Below are positions 4,575 to 8,576 of a DNA stretch of 8,576 nucleotides, one piece after another. Made by a program: the position numbers and the translations under genes. The first letter of the stretch is position 1, and each line of letters begins with the position of its first letter. The DNA lies in contig PXSD01000104.1 of assembly GCA_003023165.1 (NCBI GenBank), forward strand, positions 1-8,576. Reading direction: 5' to 3'. This DNA is from Halobacteriales archaeon QS_9_67_15 (lineage in GTDB: Archaea; Halobacteriota; Halobacteria; Halobacteriales; Haloarculaceae). The notes beneath the pieces are model-generated. The model worked only from the letters and a program-made list of their open reading frames with translations, ran no database searches and was not told the DNA's origin.

Positions 4575-6401
4575 ATGAACGAACAAACACCGGTGTCGCC
4601 GCCAGACGGCGAGACCACGGACGCGGACGAACAGACGACGACAGCGGTGGAGGGAGACAACCACGCCACGACGAACGACACCGTAACGACGGGTGCGGAG
4701 TCGGTCGTCGCGGCGCTCGAACAGGCAGGCGCGGAGACGCTGTTCGGCGTGCAGGGCGGGGCGATCATGCCCGTCTACGACGCACTGTACGACTCCGAGG
4801 AGCTAACGCACATCACGATGGCCCACGAACAGGGTGCCTCGCACGCCGCGGACGCCTACGGCATCGTCTCGGGCGAGCCGGGCGTCTGCCTGGCGACCTC
4901 GGGCCCCGGCGCGACCAACCTCGTGACGGGCATCGCCGACGCGTCGATGGACTCCGACCCCATGATCGCGCTGACGGGGCAGGTTCCGACGAACTTCGTC
5001 GGCAACGACGCGTTCCAGGAGACGGACACCGTCGGCGTGACCCAGCCGGTCACCAAACACAGCTACTTCGCCGACGACTCCGACACCGTGGGAACCGAGG
5101 TCGGCGAAGCGTTCGCCCTCGCCGACGCGGGTCGACAGGGACCGACGCTGGTCGACCTGCCCAAGGACGTGACCCAGGGCGAGACCGACGAGTTCCCCGG
5201 CGACCCCGAGACGCCCGACACCGACAACCCACCGACGACGGCGGACGAAGCCGCCGTCGATTCGGCCGCCGCGGCGCTCGCAGAATCGGAGAAACCGGTG
5301 ATCCTCGCCGGCGGCGGCGTCATCAAGGCCGACGCCAGCGACGAACTCCGCCAGTTCGCAAGAGAGTACGAGGTCCCGGTCGTCACGACGATGCCCGGCA
5401 TCGGTTCGTTTCCCGAAGACCACGAGCTCTCGCTGGAGTGGGCCGGCATGCACGGCACCGGCTACGCCAACATGGCGGTCACGAACACCGACTGCATGCT
5501 CGCCATCGGGACGCGCTTCGACGACCGCCTCACCGGCGGCGTCGAGACGTTCGCGCCCGACGCGGAGATACTCCACCTCGACATCGACCCCGCGGAGATC
5601 AGCAAGAACGTCGAGGCGGACTACCCGCTCATCGGGGACGCGAAGCAGGTGCTCCGCCAGCTCGACGACGCGATGCCGGTCGCCTACGAGGCGCTCGACA
5701 CGTCGCCCGCGGACTACGAGACGTGGCGCGACCAGTGCGCCGAGTGGAAAGACGAGTACGAGATGTCCTACGACATGCCGGAGGACGAGCCGCTCAAACC
5801 GCAGTACGTGGTCGAGCGGTTCTCCGAACTGGCAGACGATGACGCCATCGTGACGACCGGCGTCGGCCAACACCAGATGTGGGCCAGCCAGTTCTGGACG
5901 TTCACCGAGCCCCGCACCTGGGTGTCCTCGCACGGACTCGGGACGATGGGCTACGGCGTGCCCTCGGCCATCGGCGCGAAGATAGCCGCGCCCGACACGG
6001 AGGTCGTCTGCTTCGACGGCGACGGATCCTTCCTGATGACCGTACAGGAACTCTCGGTCGCGGTCCGCGAGGACCTCGACGTGACGTACGTCGTCCTGAA
6101 CAACGAGGCGGTCGGGATGGTCCGCCAGTGGCAGGACGGCTTCTACGAGGGCCGACGGATGGCCTCGGAGTACCCGTGGATCCCGCAGTTCGACATGCTC
6201 GCCGAGGCGTTCGGCGCGCGCGGGTTCCGACTGGAGGACTACGAGTCGGTCGACGAGGTCATCCGGAAGGCCCGCAGCTACGACGGACCCTCGGTCGTCG
6301 ACGCGATCATCGACCCGGCCGAGAACGTCTACCCGATGGTCCCCAGCGGCGGGGACAACGGCCTGTTCGCACTGAACGGCGACCAACTCGGAGACATCTA
6401 A
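4575..6401 (+). CDS. ilvB: Acetohydroxyacid synthase, catalytic (large) subunit, 608 aa
   Basis: This ThDP- and FAD-dependent enzyme makes 2-acetolactate from two pyruvates, or 2-aceto-2-hydroxybutyrate from pyruvate and 2-oxobutyrate. It is the first committed step for valine/leucine and isoleucine. The N-terminal ThDP-binding domain contains the catalytic glutamate in AHEQGASHAADAYG (Glu85). The central domain includes IGTRFDDRLTGG. The C-terminal ThDP motif runs from GDGSFLMTVQEL (482-493) to VVLNN (506-510), followed by GMVRQWQDGFYEGRR. Start 4575 (MNEQTPVSPPDGE) gives an acidic ~36-residue extension before the conserved core. An upstream in-frame ATG at 4224 would add 117 Arg-rich residues and is rejected. 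The gene is preceded by a long leader with a probable leader peptide and is followed 22 nt later by its regulatory subunit. Confidence 0.95.
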   Translation: MNEQTPVSPPDGETTDADEQTTTAVEGDNHATTNDTVTTGAESVVAALEQAGAETLFGVQGGAIMPVYDALYDSEELTHITMAHEQGASHAADAYGIVSGEPGVCLATSGPGATNLVTGIADASMDSDPMIALTGQVPTNFVGNDAFQETDTVGVTQPVTKHSYFADDSDTVGTEVGEAFALADAGRQGPTLVDLPKDVTQGETDEFPGDPETPDTDNPPTTADEAAVDSAAAALAESEKPVILAGGGVIKADASDELRQFAREYEVPVVTTMPGIGSFPEDHELSLEWAGMHGTGYANMAVTNTDCMLAIGTRFDDRLTGGVETFAPDAEILHLDIDPAEISKNVEADYPLIGDAKQVLRQLDDAMPVAYEALDTSPADYETWRDQCAEWKDEYEMSYDMPEDEPLKPQYVVERFSELADDDAIVTTGVGQHQMWASQFWTFTEPRTWVSSHGLGTMGYGVPSAIGAKIAAPDTEVVCFDGDGSFLMTVQELSVAVREDLDVTYVVLNNEAVGMVRQWQDGFYEGRRMASEYPWIPQFDMLAEAFGARGFRLEDYESVDEVIRKARSYDGPSVVDAIIDPAENVYPMVPSGGDNGLFALNGDQLGDI

Positions 6402-6410
6402 TGCGGATAC

Positions 6411-6415
6411 AGGAG
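6411..6415 (+). promoter_or_regulatory. Shine-Dalgarno sequence of ilvN
   Basis: AGGAG at 6411-6415 lies 8 nt before the ilvN ATG at 6424, matching the 16S anti-SD. It supports internal initiation on a polycistronic ilvBN mRNA. It sits inside a 9-codon micro-frame (ATG 6401 to TGA 6425-6427) that overlaps the ilvB stop as TAATG and the ilvN start as ATGA. Confidence 0.65.
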
Positions 6416-6423
6416 ACCACACG

Positions 6424-7080
6424 ATGACACAAGGGATGGACGGCCCACACCCGGACGACCGAATGCGTCCGGCGGGCCGACGCAACTCACAAGGGATTCG
6501 CATCGATCCGGAGGCAGAGGCGACCCACCGGCCGCGCAAGGCGGTGCTGTCGACGCTGGTGAACCACGAGCCCGGCGTCCTCGCCGAGGTCTCGGGGCTG
6601 TTCAGCCGCCGACAGTTCAACATCGAGAGTCTGACGGTCGGCGCGACCGACGACGACGAGGTCGCGCGGATGACCATCGTCATCGAGGAGCCCGAGCCCG
6701 GAATCGAGCAGGCGAAAAAGCAGCTCCGGAAGCTCGTGCCGGTCATCTCGGTCGAGGAACTCAAGCCCGAGGCGGTCCAGCGAGAGCTGGTCCTCGTGAA
6801 GGTCAGCGCCGAGTTGCCCGACGACGTGAACGCGGTCGCGGACATGTACGACGGCAACGTCGTCGACGCGTCGCCGGAGACAATCACGGTGGAGGTCACC
6901 GGGAGCCAGCAGAAGATCGAGGCGGCAGTCGCCGCGTTCGACCAGTTCGACGTACAGGAGGTCGTCCGCACGGGTGCGGCAGCGGTCGAGCGCGGTGCGG
7001 ACGTGCTGGAGGACACCCGCCGGAAAACGACGGAGGTATCAGACACGGCCGCGACCCCTGAGACAGCGACAGATGACTGA
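6424..7080 (+). CDS. ilvN: Acetohydroxyacid synthase, regulatory (small) subunit, 218 aa
   Basis: This is the ACT-domain partner of IlvB. In the family it raises catalytic activity and mediates feedback inhibition, typically by valine. An N-terminal segment with NSQGIRIDPEAEATHRP (21-37) precedes the ACT domain KAVLSTLVNHEPGVLAEVSG (39-58), which continues LFSRRQFNIESLTVG to about 112. The C-terminal small-subunit domain spans about 117-185 (ELVLVKV ... VVDASPETITVEVTG). A Thr/Asp-rich tail of about 30 residues follows and is probably disordered. At 218 residues it is longer than the ~160 of many bacterial IlvN/IlvH, owing to the extensions at both ends. It starts 22 nt after ilvB with a good SD and overlaps ilvC by 8 nt, so the three subunits/enzymes are likely co-translated. 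Confidence 0.93.
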   Translation: MTQGMDGPHPDDRMRPAGRRNSQGIRIDPEAEATHRPRKAVLSTLVNHEPGVLAEVSGLFSRRQFNIESLTVGATDDDEVARMTIVIEEPEPGIEQAKKQLRKLVPVISVEELKPEAVQRELVLVKVSAELPDDVNAVADMYDGNVVDASPETITVEVTGSQQKIEAAVAAFDQFDVQEVVRTGAAAVERGADVLEDTRRKTTEVSDTAATPETATDD

Positions 7081-8074
7081 CGAATTCACTACGCCTGTCT
7101 ACGACGACGGCGACGCCGACGCATCGTACATCGAGGACACGACCGTCGCCGTACTAGGGTACGGCAGTCAGGGCCACGCGCAGGCCCAGAACCTCGCCGA
7201 CAGCGGGGTCGACGTGGTCGTCGGCCTCCGCGAGGGGTCGAGTTCGCGCCGGGAAGCCGAGGCCGACGGGCTCCGCGTCGCGGTGCCCGACGACGCCGTC
7301 GCCGAGGCGGACACCACCGTGATGCTCGTCCCGGACACCGTCCAGCCGGCCGTCTTCGAGGCCGTCGAGGACGGGCTGGAGGCGGGCGACACCCTCCAGT
7401 TCGCACACGGGTTCAATATCCACTACGGGCAGATCCAGCCGCCCGAGGGCGTCGACGTGACGATGGTCGCCCCGAAGAGCCCCGGTCACCTCGTCCGCCG
7501 CACGTACAAGCGCGGCGAGGGGACGCCCGGCCTCATCGCCATCGAGCAGGACGCGACCGGCCAGGCGCGAGAGGAGGCGCTGGCCTACGCACAGGCCATC
7601 GGTTGCGCCCGCGCGGGCGTCATCGAGACGAGCTTCCAGGAAGAGGTCGAGACCGACCTGTTCGGCGAGCAGGCCGTCCTCTGTGGCGGCGTCACCGAGA
7701 TGGTCAAGGCCGGCTTCGAGACGCTGGTCGACGCGGGCTACGCGCCCGAGATGGCCTACTTCGAGTGCCTGAACGAGCTGAAGCTGATTGTCGACCTCAT
7801 GTACGAGGGCGGCCACATGGAGATGTGGAACTCCGTCTCCGACACCGCCGAGTACGGCGGCCTCACCCGCGGCGAGGCTGTCATCGACCGCGACGGGATG
7901 GACACCATCCTCGAAGCGGTCCAGACGGGCGAGTTCGCTCGCGAGTGGATCAACGAGAACCAGGCCCACCGGCCGGCCTACAAGCAGTACAGGGACGCCG
8001 AACAGACCCACCAGATCGAAGACGTCGGCGAGCGCCTGCGCGGCCTGTTCGCGTGGGACGACGCCGACGAGTGA
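7073..8074 (+). CDS. ilvC: Ketol-acid reductoisomerase, class I, 333 aa
   Basis: This Mg-dependent enzyme isomerises and reduces 2-acetolactate or 2-aceto-2-hydroxybutyrate to the dihydroxy acids of the valine/leucine and isoleucine branches. The N-terminal Rossmann domain has GYGSQGHAQAQN (29-40) and the cofactor loop GLREGSSSRR (51-60), whose Arg and Ser residues suggest NADPH preference. The knotted helical domain carries AHGFNIHY (111-118), MVAPKSPGH with Lys135, the metal-binding ETDLFGEQ with Asp195 and Glu199, AYFECLNELK, and SDTAEYGGLTRG (256-267). Length is normal for class I. Start 7073 (MTDEFTTPVYDDGDAD) gives the standard N-terminus and overlaps the ilvN stop by 8 nt. An upstream in-frame ATG at 6974 would only add Arg-rich sequence antiphase to ilvN. 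No SD is visible at a usable distance, suggesting coupling to ilvN. Confidence 0.96.
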   Translation: MTDEFTTPVYDDGDADASYIEDTTVAVLGYGSQGHAQAQNLADSGVDVVVGLREGSSSRREAEADGLRVAVPDDAVAEADTTVMLVPDTVQPAVFEAVEDGLEAGDTLQFAHGFNIHYGQIQPPEGVDVTMVAPKSPGHLVRRTYKRGEGTPGLIAIEQDATGQAREEALAYAQAIGCARAGVIETSFQEEVETDLFGEQAVLCGGVTEMVKAGFETLVDAGYAPEMAYFECLNELKLIVDLMYEGGHMEMWNSVSDTAEYGGLTRGEAVIDRDGMDTILEAVQTGEFAREWINENQAHRPAYKQYRDAEQTHQIEDVGERLRGLFAWDDADE

Positions 8075-8093
8075 CGGGACGACACCGAAACCG

Positions 8094-8393
8094 ATGACAG
8101 ACGACACGACACACACGACCGAAACGACGACCGAGACCGTCAGCGAATCGACCACGAACGCGACGATGGCGGAGTTCAGCCACACCAACCCCCACACCGG
8201 GAAGGCCTTCGGCGACGACTTCGCATTCAAGCGCGGGCCGGCAGTGGCCGCTGACGGGGGGAGAGCGGACGCAGAAGACGAGGACGACGAGGAGACGATG
8301 AGAGATGTCGACCACGAACACCCCGAGGCGGAGGCGGAAGACGCCAACCGCGTCTTCCAGCGGGGCAACGAGGAGCCGGTAGATTCAGAATGA
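8094..8393 (+). CDS. Small acidic protein of unknown function between ilvC and leuC, 99 aa
   Basis: I do not recognise a characterised family. The first ~25 residues are a Thr/Asp-rich low-complexity run. The likely conserved core starts at MAEFSHTNPHTGKAFG (25-40), continues DDFAFKRGP and VAADGG (43-56), then an Asp/Glu tract and DVDHEHP (71-77), and ends near DANRVFQRGNEE (83-94). There is no membrane segment, signal peptide or Cys. An internal ATG at 8166 would start exactly at the core and is a reasonable alternative start. It lies 19 nt after ilvC, and its stop overlaps the leuC start by 4 nt (ATGA), so it is embedded in the branched-chain operon and probably co-translated with leuC. I recall similar short reading frames at this place in other haloarchaeal clusters but cannot verify that here. 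A role in the pathway is inferred from position only. Confidence 0.75.
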   Translation: MTDDTTHTTETTTETVSESTTNATMAEFSHTNPHTGKAFGDDFAFKRGPAVAADGGRADAEDEDDEETMRDVDHEHPEAEAEDANRVFQRGNEEPVDSE

Positions 8394-8576
8394 GTCGGGG
8401 CACACTGTACGATAAAGTCTGGGACAGGCACAAGGTAACGACGCTCCCGAACGGGCAGGACCAGCTGTTCGTCGGACTCCACCTCATCCACGAGGTCACC
8501 AGTCCGCAGGCGTTCGGGATGCTCACAGAGCGCGGCCTCGATGTCGCGCGCCCGGACCTGACCCACGCGACCGTGG
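8390..8576 (+). CDS. leuC: 3-isopropylmalate dehydratase large subunit, N-terminal part (cut by window end)
   Basis: Only the first 62 codons are inside the window. MSRGTLYDKVWDRHKV is followed by GQDQLFVGLHLIHEVTSPQA, then FGMLTERGLDV and RPDLTHATV. This is the standard N-terminus of LeuC/aconitase-family large subunits (TLYDKxWxxH ... LYIDxHLxHEVTSPQAF). With LeuD it isomerises 2-isopropylmalate to 3-isopropylmalate using a [4Fe-4S] cluster whose Cys ligands lie beyond the window. The ATG overlaps the preceding stop (ATGA), indicating translational coupling. leuD and leuB would be expected further right but are not seen. Confidence 0.93.
   Translation, partial: MSRGTLYDKVWDRHKVTTLPNGQDQLFVGLHLIHEVTSPQAFGMLTERGLDVARPDLTHATV

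Noticed and set aside
4803..7046. 747-codon open frame on the minus strand, antisense to ilvB and ilvN
   Set aside because: It mirrors the codon structure of ilvB/ilvN, is rich in Arg/Val/Ser repeats and has no recognisable domain. Long antisense frames are expected in very GC-rich coding DNA.
6974..7072. Upstream extension of ilvC to an ATG at 6974
   Set aside because: The added 33 residues are Arg-rich, out of phase with the genuine ilvN reading frame, and absent from the ketol-acid reductoisomerase family.
7154..8566. 470-codon minus-strand open frame opposite ilvC, the small acidic gene and leuC
   Set aside because: It is antisense to three well-supported genes, with Ser/Val low-complexity stretches and no domain signal.
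1..8576. CRISPR array, tRNA or rRNA genes
   Set aside because: No regularly spaced repeats, tRNA cloverleaf patterns or conserved rRNA segments were seen on reading both strands.

Overview
The window comes from a halophilic archaeon (class Halobacteria). The DNA is very GC-rich. The real proteins are strongly acidic, with few lysines and many Asp/Glu. Promoters are archaeal TATA-type boxes placed for leaderless or nearly leaderless transcripts. One gene encodes a HalOD1-domain protein, a haloarchaeal speciality. Everything here was read by eye; no database search was run.

The left third (about 1-3020) is an eroded accessory zone. It holds an intact DUF1684 gene preceded by an in-frame partial copy of itself (1-89). 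Next come a collapsed ring-cleaving dioxygenase gene that keeps only its first ~21 and last ~23 codons (797-942), and a mostly complete paralogue on the other strand (878-1885) with an abnormal tail. Between 1932 and 2441 three gene ends are stitched together: a TnpB-like C-terminus, an unidentified C-terminus, and an aldehyde dehydrogenase C-terminus. Two direct copies of an ~86-bp MITE with CTATAGTAGAAT inverted ends (2426-2511 and 2930-3016) bracket a small HalOD1 gene.

The right two thirds (3098-8576) is a branched-chain amino acid biosynthesis cluster on the + strand: leuA, ilvB, ilvN, ilvC, a small acidic protein of unknown function, and the start of leuC. IlvB and IlvN form acetohydroxyacid synthase and IlvC reduces its products, giving the valine/isoleucine branch. 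LeuA and LeuC act on the leucine branch. From ilvB to leuC the genes are nearly contiguous or overlap (gaps of 22 and 19 nt, overlaps of 8 and 4 nt), consistent with one transcript. LeuA has its own strong TATA box.

The most interesting signal is the 355-bp gap between leuA and ilvB. It holds a TATA box, then a nearly leaderless 26-codon reading frame ending APSGAVRVRIVGAP. Four of six consecutive codons there are Val/Ile, all spelled with codons that look rare in this genome (GTT, GTT, ATT, GTA). A hairpin overlaps its stop codon. It strongly resembles a bacterial ilvB attenuator leader peptide, and would be a candidate for translation-sensing control of ilvBNC in an archaeon. A second notable point is that LeuA appears to lack about 33 residues just after its conserved LGKHTGQHS motif.
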